Source: Proteus terrae subsp. cibarius
Lineage (GTDB): Bacteria; Pseudomonadota; Gammaproteobacteria; Enterobacterales; Enterobacteriaceae
DNA length: 64,000 bases
Direction of reading: 5' to 3'
Assembly: GCF_011045835.1 (NCBI RefSeq)
Contig: NZ_CP047349.1
Coordinates: 1,116,001-1,180,000 of the forward strand
The translations under genes and the position numbers were made by a program. This document shows, piece by piece, positions 25,278 to 35,372 of this stretch (its first letter is position 1; every line of letters starts with the position of its first letter). The notes beneath the pieces are model-generated. The model ran no database searches. It was not told the origin of the DNA and saw nothing but the letters and a program-made list of their open reading frames with translations.

Positions 25278-27287
25278 ATGAGCAAAGATTTTAAACTGCA
25301 TTCTGAATTTAAACCGGGTGGTGATCAACCTGCCGCTATTGCCTCACTTTGTGAAGGATTAGATGATGGTCTTGCTCATCAAACTCTTTTGGGGGTAACA
25401 GGTTCTGGTAAAACTTTTACGATTGCCAATGTGATTGCCAATCTAAATCGTCCGACTATGGTGTTGGCGCCAAATAAAACATTGGCAGCACAGCTTTATA
25501 GTGAAATGAAAGAATTCTTCCCTGAAAATGCAGTGGAATACTTTGTTTCTTATTATGATTATTATCAGCCTGAAGCGTATGTTCCAAGCTCTGATACTTT
25601 TATTGAAAAAGATGCTTCTGTTAACGAACATATCGAACAAATGCGTCTATCAGCCACTAAAGCCTTGCTAGAACGTAAAGACGTTATTGTTGTGTCATCG
25701 GTTTCTGCTATCTACGGTTTGGGTGATCCTGATAGCTATTTAAAAATGATGCTTCATCTGACTAACGGCATGATAATCGACCAACGTGCCATTTTACGTC
25801 GTCTTGCTGATTTACAATATACTCGCAATGATCAAGCTTTTCAGCGCGGTACATTTCGTGTCCGTGGTGAAGTGATAGATATCTTTCCTGCTGAATCTGA
25901 TGATTATGCATTACGTGTTGAGCTTTTTGATGAAGAAGTCGAACGTCTTTCACTGTTTGATCCTTTAACGGGGCAAATTCACTACAATGTGCCTCGTTTT
26001 ACTGTTTATCCTAAAACGCACTATGTCACCCCGCGTGAACGTATTCTTGAAGCGATGGAAGAAATCAAAAAAGAACTTGCAGAGAGACGCAAAGTGCTTT
26101 TAGCTAACGATAAACTGGTAGAAGAGCAACGCGTGACACAGCGTACCCAGTTTGATCTCGAAATGATGAATGAGTTGGGATATTGCTCAGGCATCGAAAA
26201 CTATTCACGGTATCTATCTGGTAGAGGCCCTGGCGAGCCACCACCAACTTTGTTTGATTACCTTCCTGCTAACGGTTTATTAGTGATTGATGAATCACAC
26301 GTTACTATTCCTCAAATTGGTGGAATGTATAAAGGCGACCGCTCTCGTAAAGAAACCCTCGTTGAATATGGCTTCCGTTTACCTTCTGCACTTGATAATC
26401 GCCCATTACGTTTTGAAGAGTTTGAGGCATTAGCACCACAAACAATTTATGTTTCAGCAACGCCGGGTAAATATGAGCTTGAAAAATCGGGTGATGAAAT
26501 TGTTGAGCAAGTTGTAAGGCCAACAGGCTTACTTGATCCCATTGTCGAAGTGCGACCAGTTAGCACGCAAGTTGATGACTTACTTTCTGAAATTCGTGTT
26601 CGTGCGGCAAAAAATGAACGTGTGCTGGTGACAACACTGACAAAACGAATGGCTGAAGATTTAACGGAATATCTTGAAGAGCATGGCGAACGTGTTCGTT
26701 ATTTACACTCTGATATTGATACTGTTGAACGTGTCGAAATTATTCGTGATTTGCGCCTAGGCGAGTTTGATGTCTTAGTGGGTATCAACTTACTTCGGGA
26801 AGGTTTGGATATGCCAGAAGTCTCTTTGGTGGCGATTTTGGACGCTGATAAAGAGGGCTTCTTACGTTCAGAGCGCTCATTAATTCAGACCATTGGTCGT
26901 GCCGCTCGTAACCTTGAAGGTAAAGCGATTTTATATGGCGATAAAATTACTGATTCAATGGCGAGAGCCATAAGTGAAACCGAACGCCGTCGTGAGAAAC
27001 AACAACAGTTTAACCTTGAGCATGGCATTGTGCCTAAAGGGTTAAACAAGAAAGTGGGCGATATCCTTAAGATTGGTCAGCCTTCTCAAGGACGTAATAA
27101 GAAAGGACATAAGGCAGCGGATATTCAGGAAAATTATCCGTTGTTATCAACGGCTGAATTGGAGAAAGAGATCCAACGCTTAGAAGCCGAAATGTATCAA
27201 TATGCAAAAGATCTTGAGTTTGAGAAAGCGGCGAGTACTCGTGATAAATTGCAAGCATTACGGGCTCAATTTATTGCTAACTCTTGA
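25278..27287 (+). CDS. uvrB: UvrABC excinuclease subunit B
   Basis: Damage-verification helicase-like subunit of nucleotide excision repair. Walker A GVTGSGKT is at residues 39-46. The DNA-clamping beta-hairpin [20 protein letters not shown] follows, then helicase motifs [22 protein letters not shown] and [11 protein letters not shown]-terminal UVR domain ([20 protein letters not shown]) binds UvrC. At 669 residues it has full length. The start has GAGGAGAAG upstream, and an SOS box precedes it. Confidence 0.98.
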   Translation: MSKDFKLHSEFKPGGDQPAAIASLCEGLDDGLAHQTLLGVTGSGKTFTIANVIANLNRPTMVLAPNKTLAAQLYSEMKEFFPENAVEYFVSYYDYYQPEAYVPSSDTFIEKDASVNEHIEQMRLSATKALLERKDVIVVSSVSAIYGLGDPDSYLKMMLHLTNGMIIDQRAILRRLADLQYTRNDQAFQRGTFRVRGEVIDIFPAESDDYALRVELFDEEVERLSLFDPLTGQIHYNVPRFTVYPKTHYVTPRERILEAMEEIKKELAERRKVLLANDKLVEEQRVTQRTQFDLEMMNELGYCSGIENYSRYLSGRGPGEPPPTLFDYLPANGLLVIDESHVTIPQIGGMYKGDRSRKETLVEYGFRLPSALDNRPLRFEEFEALAPQTIYVSATPGKYELEKSGDEIVEQVVRPTGLLDPIVEVRPVSTQVDDLLSEIRVRAAKNERVLVTTLTKRMAEDLTEYLEEHGERVRYLHSDIDTVERVEIIRDLRLGEFDVLVGINLLREGLDMPEVSLVAILDADKEGFLRSERSLIQTIGRAARNLEGKAILYGDKITDSMARAISETERRREKQQQFNLEHGIVPKGLNKKVGDILKIGQPSQGRNKKGHKAADIQENYPLLSTAELEKEIQRLEAEMYQYAKDLEFEKAASTRDKLQALRAQFIANS

Positions 27288-27314
27288 TCAGAGAAATTAA
27301 GCTCACAAATTGAT

Positions 27315-27354
27315 AAAGGGATATCCGTATTTTTACGGGGATTATCCCTTTTTA
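27315..27354 (+). terminator. Terminator of uvrB
   Basis: AAAGGGATATCCGT pairs with ACGGGGATTATCCCTTT with a small bulge, then T-rich sequence. Confidence 0.82.
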
Positions 27355-27475
27355 TCTTCTATCTTCCCATTTTTACCTTGTTTGATATTCCCTTAATGGC
27401 GTTCAACTGTTTAAATACCACAACAAACAAAGCGTCAATTATTTACAAAGATAAAAAAGACATTAAGGACAGTGA

Positions 27476-28426
27476 ATGAGTGGTTATGTTTATGCAGGGT
27501 TTCCCAGCTCTGCAGGGGTAATTCTTGGTGTTATTCTTCTTATTATGCTTTTTAAATGGCTACGCAGATTTGCTGTACAAGATAGTGAGTTGCAAAAACC
27601 ATCAACAGCAGAGCAGGAGCCTATTTTATCTGAAGCAGAAAATACGTCAGATCAATTGTTACCCAATGAATGGGGATTATATGTTGCAGCGCCTTATGCC
27701 GCAATGAATGAGTGGGCATATAACGAATATGGGCAAGGTAAAGATGACGGTGGATTATCAGCAGGTTGGGGAATAAACGACCGTTGGGATTTAGTCTATC
27801 AACTATTTTGGTTGCTTACTCAAGGTCACACTAATGATTTTTATCAGCTACGCGACCAAATTTTGGATGGCAAAGAAGACGATGTTCAGTCATTAAAAAA
27901 TGATATTTTACTTTCTGAGTTAACTGAACACGATAAAAATGAGCGTTTATGGCAAATCGATATGATGAGCACAAATCGCATGAATATCCAAAATGTGAAA
28001 TATCTTATTTGGGATCTCTGCCGTTTTAACAAGCTCTGCTTAGAAGGTTGTCAACAAGGTTATATTACTCAACAAGAAGCCCAAACATGGTCATTAATGA
28101 GCGCATCAATGTTGCGTCGCATTTATGATGGTTGGGAAGATATGTGGAGAAACTTTATTGCTGCTCGTTGGTTTTGGGCAAGTGGTGATCAAGATTGGGT
28201 ATCTTCTCATCAAGCTTTTACGGATGTTATACAAAATATTCTAAATGCTGAAGATACACTAGCAACAGAAGAAAATTGGATCATGGATTTACCACCATTA
28301 GATTTAACCTCTTTCTCTCGTACAGTGGCAGGTCTGGGTTTAATGAAAAATGATATCCCAATGACATTATCTGAAATTGAAGAAACCATCAGCCAGCGTA
28401 TTACATTAAAACAACTTAATAGCTAA
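27476..28426 (+). CDS. Membrane-anchored DUF1266 protein
   Basis: A 316-residue protein with one N-terminal membrane segment (about residues 12-29) and a cytosolic or periplasmic C-terminal domain. The region from AGWGINDRWDLVYQLFWLLT and GHTNDFYQLRD onward matches the DUF1266 pattern (from memory, like E. coli YbeR/YbeU). Function is unknown. It sits between uvrB and ybhK, where E. coli has no such gene, so it is a lineage-specific addition. It has its own terminator downstream and probably forms a single-gene transcript. Confidence 0.8.
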   Translation: MSGYVYAGFPSSAGVILGVILLIMLFKWLRRFAVQDSELQKPSTAEQEPILSEAENTSDQLLPNEWGLYVAAPYAAMNEWAYNEYGQGKDDGGLSAGWGINDRWDLVYQLFWLLTQGHTNDFYQLRDQILDGKEDDVQSLKNDILLSELTEHDKNERLWQIDMMSTNRMNIQNVKYLIWDLCRFNKLCLEGCQQGYITQQEAQTWSLMSASMLRRIYDGWEDMWRNFIAARWFWASGDQDWVSSHQAFTDVIQNILNAEDTLATEENWIMDLPPLDLTSFSRTVAGLGLMKNDIPMTLSEIEETISQRITLKQLNS

Positions 28427-28467
28427 TAACGCGCTGAAAACCAATAATGATATTGTTTTTTACCAAC

Positions 28468-28509
28468 AAAAAACCGCACTTGCTGTTTCTTGCAGATGCG
28501 GTTTTTTTA
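28468..28509. terminator. Terminator between the DUF1266 gene and ybhK
   Basis: AAAAAACCGCA pairs with TGCGGTTTTTT around an internal CTTGC...GCAG substructure. It is convergent and symmetrical, so it can act on both strands. Confidence 0.88.
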
Positions 28510-28529
28510 TAAAAGTAGGTAATTAAATC

Positions 28530-29483
28530 CTATTTAATAGTTTGAGGTGATGCATTACGTTGTCCTAATTGCTGCAACGTTAACTCAATAGCTTTGCCTA
28601 ATAGATGGCGGTCGTGACGATAAGGAATGTCTTTGGCTTCTAATTGCGCTTGTACAATTAATCGACCTTTCATCGATTCATATTGAGTTTCAGGGCTAAT
28701 AATCACCGCATCTATTGTTTGTAAACCAATATAATTCTCCATCATGGCGATTTTATCAGACATCGTCATACTGGCAGCCGCAGGGCTTAGTTCTTTGCCT
28801 AAATTACCAATATAAATCGTTGTTGCACTGCTACGGCGTAATGCTTGAGCAAGCTCTGGTAATAATAATAAAGGCATTAAACTGGTAAAAAAGCTACCCG
28901 GACCAATTAAGATCAAATCTGCTTGTTCAATCGCTTCAATGGCTTCTCGTGTTGTTGGGACTTTAGGGTAGAGATCAAGCTTTTGGGGGATCTTAGGTAA
29001 AATATCAACATTGACTTCACCATAAATCTCATTTCCTTGGTCGTCTATCGCCATAAGATCAACGGCTTGTTCAGACATAGGGATAAGGTGAGCATTCACT
29101 CTTAATAATCCACGAATTAGATTAATGGCTTCTAAAGGGCGAACGCTTAAGTTATCGAGTGCTTTAAGCATTAGATTACCTAAATTATGCCCAGCCAGTT
29201 CACCAGTACCAGAAAAACGGTATTCAAACATTGCAGAAGCAACGGAAGGTTCTGTAATTAACTGATTAATACAGTTGCGCATATCTCCCCACGCAATACC
29301 GCCTTCCTCTTGGCGAATACGGCCAGTAGAACCGCCATTATCTGTTGTTGTAACAATACCAGTAAGACGAGAGCCTAAGTAGGAGAGTGCTGAAAGCACA
29401 CGTCCAAGGCCATGACCACCACCAAGGGCAACAACACGATCTAAATCACTTAGCGTGCGATTTCGCATATTTGTTCTACTCAT
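28530..29483 (-). CDS. ybhK: YvcK/YbhK-type gluconeogenesis factor (CofD-like fold)
   Basis: Homologue of B. subtilis YvcK (GlmR), a UDP-GlcNAc-binding factor linking metabolism and envelope growth; the role in enterobacteria is less clear. Motifs are [52 protein letters not shown] and [15 protein letters not shown]. At 317 residues it is slightly longer than E. coli YbhK. The start could be 29468 ([11 protein letters not shown]), which matches E. coli, since neither ATG has a strong ribosome site. It is divergent from the moa operon, as in E. coli. Confidence 0.93.
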   Translation of the reverse strand: MSRTNMRNRTLSDLDRVVALGGGHGLGRVLSALSYLGSRLTGIVTTTDNGGSTGRIRQEEGGIAWGDMRNCINQLITEPSVASAMFEYRFSGTGELAGHNLGNLMLKALDNLSVRPLEAINLIRGLLRVNAHLIPMSEQAVDLMAIDDQGNEIYGEVNVDILPKIPQKLDLYPKVPTTREAIEAIEQADLILIGPGSFFTSLMPLLLLPELAQALRRSSATTIYIGNLGKELSPAAASMTMSDKIAMMENYIGLQTIDAVIISPETQYESMKGRLIVQAQLEAKDIPYRHDRHLLGKAIELTLQQLGQRNASPQTIK

Positions 29484-29644
29484 CTTTAAAAATTTGCCGC
29501 TAATTTATCACAATTAAATTTTAAGCCTATGATCACGACGTGATTTCATCACATTCCTAGTTGAATTTTATTTTTGATAGCTTGATATTTAATCAATGAA
29601 AGTGTTTTTACTTATGTTATTAGGGGAACTAAAGTGTTGTAAGT

Positions 29645-29668
29645 CGTTGTATTATAAATTATATAGCG
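29645..29668. promoter_or_regulatory. ModE operator upstream of the moa operon
   Basis: CGTTGTAT-N8-ATATAGCG has the same 8-N8-8 plan as the site before modA in this window and ends in CG on both sides. It lies about 130 bases upstream of the Moco riboswitch. In E. coli ModE-molybdate activates moaA transcription from a comparable position. Confidence 0.72.
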
Positions 29669-29757
29669 AAAACATTATTCGCTTTTTACATAATTAGCAG
29701 GTAGAATCCACAATAAATATATAGGTATTAGAAACCTGTGAAAAACAGGTAAAGATA

Positions 29758-29872
29758 AACTCCTAGCCTTAACGTCTAAGTCGTGTATTGACAAGATATG
29801 ATGTTCTGGCCGTGACGAAGCAAGTCACCAGGGTGCAAGGTAGAAATGTCTGCATCTCCCGATTTGGAAAGG
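29758..29872 (+). ncRNA. Moco (molybdenum cofactor) riboswitch in the moaA leader
   Basis: The conserved core is visible: GGCCGTGACGAAGCAAGTCA, then CCAGGGTGCAAGGTAGAAAT and GTCTGCATCTCCCG, ending in GGAAAGG just before the moaA ATG. This matches the MOCO RNA motif of E. coli moaA from memory. The terminal GGAAAGG doubles as the ribosome site, so ligand folding can directly close translation of moaA. The 5' limit is approximate. Confidence 0.92.
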
Positions 29873-29879
29873 TGTTATT

Positions 29880-30860
29880 ATGCAACAACTCGTTGATGCG
29901 TTTTCCCGCAAGTTTTTCTATTTACGTCTTTCAATTACAGACGTTTGTAATTTCCGTTGTACTTATTGCCTACCTAATGGCTATAAGCCTAACGGTCATA
30001 AATCATTTCTTTCGTTAGATGAAATCAGCAGACTGACACAATCTTTTGCCGCATTAGGAACAGAAAAAATCCGCTTAACTGGTGGTGAACCGACAATGCG
30101 CCGCGATTTTACTGATATTATCGCGACAATCAAAGATAATGCCGCAATTAAAAAAATCGCAGTAACAACCAATGGCTATCGTTTATCCAGAGATGTTGCC
30201 CAATGGCGTGATGCGGGTTTAAGTGCAATTAATGTGAGTGTTGATAGCCTCGATCCTCGTCAATTCCATGCTATTACTGGGCAAGATAAATTCAACCAAG
30301 TGATGGAAGGCATCGATGCCGCATTCACTGCAGGTTTCGAAAAAGTAAAAGTTAACGTTGTGCTAATGCGCAATGTGAATGATAAAAACCTCCCTGATTT
30401 TCTTAATTGGATCAAAGACAGACCTATCCAACTGCGCTTTATCGAATTAATGGAAACTGGTGACGGTAGTGATATTTTCAACCGTTTTCATTTATCTGGT
30501 GAAGTTATTCGCCAACGCTTACTCAATGAAGGTTGGTTACAAATTCCTCGCGCGCGTAGTGACGGGCCTGCTCAAGTATTTACCCATCCTGATTATCAAG
30601 GTGAAATTGGTCTTATCATGCCTTATGAGAAAGACTTTTGTTTAACGTGTAACCGTTTACGTGTTTCCGCTATTGGTAATCTCCATCTTTGCCTATTTGG
30701 TGAAAATGGTATTCCTCTACGCGACTTACTTGCTGATGATAGTCAACAAGAAGCATTACAACAGCGTATTCAGGGTGGCCTTCTTCATAAACGAGAAACC
30801 CATTTTCTTCATCAAGGTGATAGCGGTATTACACCGAACTTATCTGTTATTGGTGGGTAG
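29880..30860 (+). CDS. moaA: GTP 3',8-cyclase (molybdenum cofactor synthesis)
   Basis: Radical SAM enzyme converting GTP to 3',8-cyclo-GTP, the first step of molybdopterin synthesis. The N-terminal cluster motif CNFRCTYC has cysteines at 23, 27 and 30. The C-terminal cluster has [20 protein letters not shown], and the protein ends in the essential GG. At 326 residues it has normal length. First gene of moaACDE, directly after the riboswitch. Confidence 0.97.
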   Translation: MQQLVDAFSRKFFYLRLSITDVCNFRCTYCLPNGYKPNGHKSFLSLDEISRLTQSFAALGTEKIRLTGGEPTMRRDFTDIIATIKDNAAIKKIAVTTNGYRLSRDVAQWRDAGLSAINVSVDSLDPRQFHAITGQDKFNQVMEGIDAAFTAGFEKVKVNVVLMRNVNDKNLPDFLNWIKDRPIQLRFIELMETGDGSDIFNRFHLSGEVIRQRLLNEGWLQIPRARSDGPAQVFTHPDYQGEIGLIMPYEKDFCLTCNRLRVSAIGNLHLCLFGENGIPLRDLLADDSQQEALQQRIQGGLLHKRETHFLHQGDSGITPNLSVIGG

Positions 30861-30899
30861 TTTTTCGCTCTGTTATTTCGTTAATTTCAGGAGTTGTGC

Positions 30900-31379
30900 A
30901 TGTCTCAACTAACTCATATTAATGCTGCCGGTGAAGCTCATATGGTGGATGTTAGCGCTAAAGCTGAAACAGTGCGAGAAGCACGTGCTGAAGCCTTTGT
31001 TGAAATGTCAGCAGAAACATTAAGTATGATCACCGAAGGTAAACATCATAAAGGCGATGTATTTGCGACTGCAAGAATTGCAGGTATTCAAGCAGCGAAA
31101 AGAACATGGGAATTAATCCCGTTATGCCATCCGCTGTTATTAACTAAAGTTGAAGTACGTTTAGAAGCACTCACTGAATCTAACCGTGTACGCATTGAAT
31201 CTGTTTGCCGTTTAACCGGTAAAACAGGGGTTGAAATGGAAGCATTAACTGCGGCATCAGTAGCAGCATTGACTATTTATGATATGTGTAAAGCGGTTCA
31301 AAAAGATATGGTGATTGGGCCTGTACGTTTATTAGAAAAAACAGGTGGAAAATCTGGTCACTTTAAGGTGGAAGCATGA
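30900..31379 (+). CDS. moaC: Cyclic pyranopterin monophosphate synthase
   Basis: Converts 3',8-cyclo-GTP to cPMP together with MoaA. The 159 residues include [38 protein letters not shown] and [20 protein letters not shown], all diagnostic. The start at 30900 ([15 protein letters not shown]) has CAGGAG six bases upstream; a TTG two codons earlier is rejected. It directly follows moaA with no moaB between them. Confidence 0.97.
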   Translation: MSQLTHINAAGEAHMVDVSAKAETVREARAEAFVEMSAETLSMITEGKHHKGDVFATARIAGIQAAKRTWELIPLCHPLLLTKVEVRLEALTESNRVRIESVCRLTGKTGVEMEALTAASVAALTIYDMCKAVQKDMVIGPVRLLEKTGGKSGHFKVEA

Positions 31380-31621
31380 TTAAAGTTCTCTTTTTTGCTC
31401 AAGTCCGTGAATTAGTCGGTGTTGATTCTCTTGAATTAGATTGTGAGTATCACACGGTAGATGATTTACGTAAGGCATTAATCTCTAAAGGTGAACGTTG
31501 GTCACTCGCGTTAGAAGATGGCAAGTTACTCTCTGCGGTAAACCAATCCTTTGTCCAAGGCTCTCACGTTATTAGTAATGGTGATGAAATCGCTTTTTTC
31601 CCACCTGTTACAGGAGGATAA
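31376..31621 (+). CDS. moaD: Molybdopterin synthase sulfur carrier subunit
   Basis: Ubiquitin-fold small subunit (81 residues) that carries the thiocarboxylate on its C-terminal glycine; the protein ends FFPPVTGG as required. Adenylated by MoeB, which is encoded at 59.3 kb in this window. ATGA overlap with moaC shows translational coupling. Confidence 0.96.
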   Translation: MIKVLFFAQVRELVGVDSLELDCEYHTVDDLRKALISKGERWSLALEDGKLLSAVNQSFVQGSHVISNGDEIAFFPPVTGG

Positions 31622-31622
31622 G

Positions 31623-32084
31623 ATGAGCGCATCAACTCGTATTTCAGTACAAACTGAAAATTTTAGTGTTGGTGATGAATACCAATGGCTTTCAGAGTGT
31701 GACAGCGATGGTGCTGTTGTGACATTTACTGGTAAGGTTCGCAATCATAATCTCGGTGATGAAGTGAGTACGCTCACGCTTGAACACTATCCGGGAATGA
31801 CTGAAAAAGCACTGACAGATATTGTGAATGAAGCGAGAGGTCGTTGGCCTTTGCAACGTGTCAGTGTTATTCATCGAGTGGGCACATTAAATATTGGCGA
31901 AGAAATAGTGTTTGTGGGTGTCACTAGTTCTCATCGTAATAGCGCCTTTGAATCTGCTGAATTTATTATGGATTTCTTAAAAACACGTGCGCCATTTTGG
32001 AAAAAAGAAGGGCTTTCTGAAAATAATGATAGATGGGTTGATGCACGCCAAAGTGATTCTGACTCAGCTGAGCGCTGGGAATAA
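31623..32084 (+). CDS. moaE: Molybdopterin synthase catalytic subunit
   Basis: Large subunit (153 residues) that converts cPMP to molybdopterin with MoaD. Motifs are GAVVTFTGKVRNHN, LTLEHYPGMTEKAL, VIHRVGTLNIGEEIVFVGV and the catalytic lysines in APFWKKEG. The start at 31623 (MSASTRIS) follows GGAGGATAAG; the longer frame overlapping moaD is rejected. Confidence 0.96.
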   Translation: MSASTRISVQTENFSVGDEYQWLSECDSDGAVVTFTGKVRNHNLGDEVSTLTLEHYPGMTEKALTDIVNEARGRWPLQRVSVIHRVGTLNIGEEIVFVGVTSSHRNSAFESAEFIMDFLKTRAPFWKKEGLSENNDRWVDARQSDSDSAERWE

Positions 32085-32197
32085 ATCATTACACTCAATT
32101 AAACACTACATTACTTTACCTAAATTTATTTTATGGTGACATTTCATACAGTTTATTTCATGGAAATGTAAAATCAGTGTGATAAAATTAAATTCTA

Positions 32198-32220
32198 ATG
32201 AGCCCATAATGGGCTCTTTA
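32198..32220 (+). terminator. Probable terminator of the moa operon
   Basis: GAGCCCAT and ATGGGCTC form an 8-base stem with minimal loop, followed by a short T stretch. The weak T tract lowers confidence. Confidence 0.6.
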
Positions 32221-32278
32221 CTGAAATAAACGTTATCGTTAAACCTAACGTTATCACTATGATTAAAGGGTAATCATC

Positions 32279-32989
32279 ATGGATCGATTTTCACGTTCTA
32301 ATGATTCAATCGTACAGCGCACAGGTTCTGGCCTACAAACCTTTATGGCTCAGGTTTATGGTTGGATGACTGTTGGTCTGTTATTAACTGCGTTTGTAGC
32401 ACTCTACGTTGCATCAAGCGAAGCATTATTATCAATGATTTTTTCTAGCAAGGTCGTCTTCTTTGGTCTGATCATTGCTCAGTTAGGGTTAGTTTTCGTG
32501 TTATCAGGTATGGTTCATAAAATGAGTGGTGCAGTTGCAACCTCATTATTTATGCTATATTCCGCATTAACAGGGGTAACTATCTCTAGTGTATTAATTA
32601 TTTACACTGCATCATCAGTTGCGAGTACATTCTTTATTTGTGCGGCAATGTTCGGTGCATTAAGTGTTTATGGTTACACCACTAAGCGTAGCTTAACGGG
32701 TATGGGTAGCTTCCTGTTTATGGGGCTTATCGGTATCATTATTGCTTCTATCGTTAATATCTTTATGCAAAGCTCAATGATGAGCATGGTTATCTCTTAC
32801 GCGGGTGTGTTAATTTTCGCTGGCTTAACTGCTTACGACACACAAAAATTAAAAGATATGGGTAATGAGATTAATCAAGAAGATAAAGAAAATATGCGCC
32901 GTTACTCCATTATGGGTGCATTAACGCTTTATTTAGATTTCATCAACCTGTTCTTAATGTTACTGCGTATTTTAGGCGACCGTCGTTAA
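32279..32989 (+). CDS. ybhL: BAX inhibitor-1 / YccA family membrane protein YbhL
   Basis: An inner-membrane protein of 236 residues with about seven hydrophobic segments, of the UPF0005/BI-1 family. Landmarks are TGSGLQTFMAQVYGWMTVGL, FGALSVYGYTTKRSLTGMGS and a closing ALTLYLDFINLFLMLLRILG. The family is linked to ion (calcium/proton) leak channels elsewhere; the role in enterobacteria is unclear. Its position after the moa operon is the same as in E. coli. Confidence 0.93.
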   Translation: MDRFSRSNDSIVQRTGSGLQTFMAQVYGWMTVGLLLTAFVALYVASSEALLSMIFSSKVVFFGLIIAQLGLVFVLSGMVHKMSGAVATSLFMLYSALTGVTISSVLIIYTASSVASTFFICAAMFGALSVYGYTTKRSLTGMGSFLFMGLIGIIIASIVNIFMQSSMMSMVISYAGVLIFAGLTAYDTQKLKDMGNEINQEDKENMRRYSIMGALTLYLDFINLFLMLLRILGDRR

Positions 32990-33036
32990 TTTTAACGATA
33001 TCTGCGGATAACGTAGTTTAAAAACAGCATAAAAAA

Positions 33037-33076
33037 TAAATCCCATAACTTAATAAGTTGTGGGATTTTTTTATTT
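33037..33076. terminator. Terminator between ybhL and ybhR
   Basis: AAATCCCATAACTT pairs with AAGTTGTGGGATTT, then seven T. It is symmetrical and lies between convergent genes. Confidence 0.9.
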
Positions 33077-33097
33077 AATAAATTAATGGCTATCGTT

Positions 33098-34207
33098 TTA
33101 AGCTATTTTTCTTTGAAAAAGATAATACGCAAAAGTACCTGTGCCTGCTGCAATTACTAATAAAGGCCATAAGCTGTGCCATATAACAGTAATATCGGCA
33201 TTTTTAAGGTAAATCTGTTTTGTGATATCAGTGAAATGGCGAATTGGGTTTATCCAAGTGGCATGTTGTAGCCAAACAGGCATATTTTCTACCGGTGAAA
33301 TATATCCAGATAATAAAACCGCAGGCATCATAAACACAAATACACCAATAAAAGCCTGCTGTTGGGTCGAACTTAATGCGGATATTAATAAGCCAAAACC
33401 CACCAGCGATAAGCCATAAATAAGCATGGTAAAATAAAATAGGATTAATGAACCTGAAAATGGAATTTGATAACCGAATATCCCAATAATTAATACGATT
33501 GTGCCTTGAACAGCCGCTACAACCATTGCTGGAACCGCTTTGCCAACAAAGATTTGCCATGTTGATAGTGGCGAAACTAATAGTTGATCTAATGTGCCTT
33601 GTTCACGCTCTCTAGCAACAGAAAGTGAAGTAACTATCATCACGCCAATAGTGATAATCAACGCTACTAAAGAAGGCACAATAAACCATTTATAATTTAA
33701 ATTCGGGTTATACCAATTGCGAACAACAAGCTCTGTTTTATTCAGTAAAGAAGGTGTATTGCCTGCTAATTCAGTTTGATAGTTTTGTACGATTTGTTGC
33801 ACATAATTAGCGGCAATTTGCGCACTATTAGAATTTCGACCATCTAGGATTATTTGCAATTTAACAGGAACATGGCTTTCTAGATCAGCACTGAAATTCT
33901 GCGGAAAACGAACTAATAAAAGCGCTTTGCGATTATCAATAGTTTCTTTTATTTCATGTTCATTTTTAAGCAAAAGAGTTTGAGAGAATGCACTCGCTTT
34001 GGCGATACGTTGGGTTAACTCGATAGATTGTTTACCATTATCCTCATCAAAAATGGCAATAGAGGCATTGGTAACATCTAACGTCGCGGCAAAAGGAAAT
34101 AAGATCATCTGAAAGATAACCGGCATTATTAAAATAATACGTGTTTGAGGCTCTTGTAATAATGACTGTAACTCTTTCATTATCAGGGTGAGAAGGCGAT
34201 AAAACAT
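33098..34207 (-). CDS. ybhR: ABC-2 type exporter permease YbhR
   Basis: Inner-membrane subunit of the YbhFSR exporter. The 369-residue protein has one N-terminal membrane segment, a periplasmic loop, and five C-terminal segments, as in ABC2_membrane_3 permeases. The conserved [20 protein letters not shown] motif lies before the transmembrane block. E. coli YbhFSR has been tied to drug (cefoperazone, chloramphenicol) and cation export. Last gene of the cecR operon, 13 bases after ybhS. Confidence 0.93.
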   Translation of the reverse strand: MFYRLLTLIMKELQSLLQEPQTRIILIMPVIFQMILFPFAATLDVTNASIAIFDEDNGKQSIELTQRIAKASAFSQTLLLKNEHEIKETIDNRKALLLVRFPQNFSADLESHVPVKLQIILDGRNSNSAQIAANYVQQIVQNYQTELAGNTPSLLNKTELVVRNWYNPNLNYKWFIVPSLVALIITIGVMIVTSLSVAREREQGTLDQLLVSPLSTWQIFVGKAVPAMVVAAVQGTIVLIIGIFGYQIPFSGSLILFYFTMLIYGLSLVGFGLLISALSSTQQQAFIGVFVFMMPAVLLSGYISPVENMPVWLQHATWINPIRHFTDITKQIYLKNADITVIWHSLWPLLVIAAGTGTFAYYLFQRKIA

Positions 34208-34220
34208 AAAAGCTCTCCCT

Positions 34221-35372
34221 TTAATCTAATCGACGACGTGTTGCTAACGCCGTTAATCCAATAAAAAATATCGCCGATACAATTAATAGCCACATATCTA
34301 GCATCAATATCAACGGAATATCGCCAGCTAAAAATAGCGTTTGCAAACTACTCACAAAATAACGTGCAGGAATAAAATAGGTCACCACTTGAATAAAGAT
34401 GGGCATACTATCAATTTCAAAAACAAAGCCTGATAACATAATTGCGGGTAAAAATGCGGCATTTAGCGAAATCATCGCGGCATTAAATTGATTACGCGTT
34501 AACGTGGAAATAAGCAATCCCATGCCTAAAGCGGTAGCTAAAAATAGTGAGGTGATCCCACCTAAAATCCACAACGATCCTCGATAAGGTACGCCAAGCA
34601 CAAACACGGTGACTACCATACATAACACCATGACAAAACTGCCTAACACTTGGTAAGGAATAAGCTTTGAAAGTAAGAGTTCTGTGCGTGTTATTTGGGT
34701 GGAAAGTAGGGCTTCCATCGTACCTCTTTCCCATTCACGGGCAATCACTAACGAGGTAAGAATAGCGCCAACTACGGTAATAATAATAGTGACAGCGCCC
34801 GGAATAATATAATGTTGACTAATTGCGGCAGGGTTAAACCAATAACGAGGCTCTATTTCAATTAATGGTGTAGTGTCTATTCCCTTACTGATGGCTTGTT
34901 GCTGCAACCAAATTTGCCAAACCCCTTTGGTATAAGCTTGAACAAAGTTTGCGGTATTGGGCTCACTGCCATCGGTGATCACTTGAATAGGGGCTTTAGT
35001 ATCTTGTCGAGCGAGTAATTCGGCAAAATTAACGGGAATAACCACAATACCTCGAATTTGTCCCGCCTGCATTTTATCAATTAATAATTGTCGATTATCG
35101 CTAATAGTTGCATTGATATATGGCGAATTTGTGAAGGTATAAACTAACTCTTGCGCTGGTTGGCTTTGTTGATTAGTTAAAATACCAATATTTAATTTGC
35201 TTGAGTCTAAATTGATGCCATAACCAAAGATAAACAGCAAAGTAAGTGGGATAACAATAGCAATTAAAGCACTACTGGGATCACGAGTAATTTGCTTGGT
35301 TTCTTTTAAACACAGAGCGTATAGACGTCGCCAAGAAAAGCGGGCATGAGAGGATTGAGCTAAATTACGCAT
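34221..35372 (-). CDS. ybhS: ABC-2 type exporter permease YbhS
   Basis: Partner permease of YbhR with the same architecture. It carries [40 protein letters not shown] and a final RRRLD. The start at 35372 ([20 protein letters not shown]) has an AAGGGAG ribosome site; the longer frame starting nine codons upstream is less likely. It overlaps the 3' end of ybhF by eight bases. Its 383 residues are close to the E. coli protein. Confidence 0.93.
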   Translation of the reverse strand: MRNLAQSSHARFSWRRLYALCLKETKQITRDPSSALIAIVIPLTLLFIFGYGINLDSSKLNIGILTNQQSQPAQELVYTFTNSPYINATISDNRQLLIDKMQAGQIRGIVVIPVNFAELLARQDTKAPIQVITDGSEPNTANFVQAYTKGVWQIWLQQQAISKGIDTTPLIEIEPRYWFNPAAISQHYIIPGAVTIIITVVGAILTSLVIAREWERGTMEALLSTQITRTELLLSKLIPYQVLGSFVMVLCMVVTVFVLGVPYRGSLWILGGITSLFLATALGMGLLISTLTRNQFNAAMISLNAAFLPAIMLSGFVFEIDSMPIFIQVVTYFIPARYFVSSLQTLFLAGDIPLILMLDMWLLIVSAIFFIGLTALATRRRLD

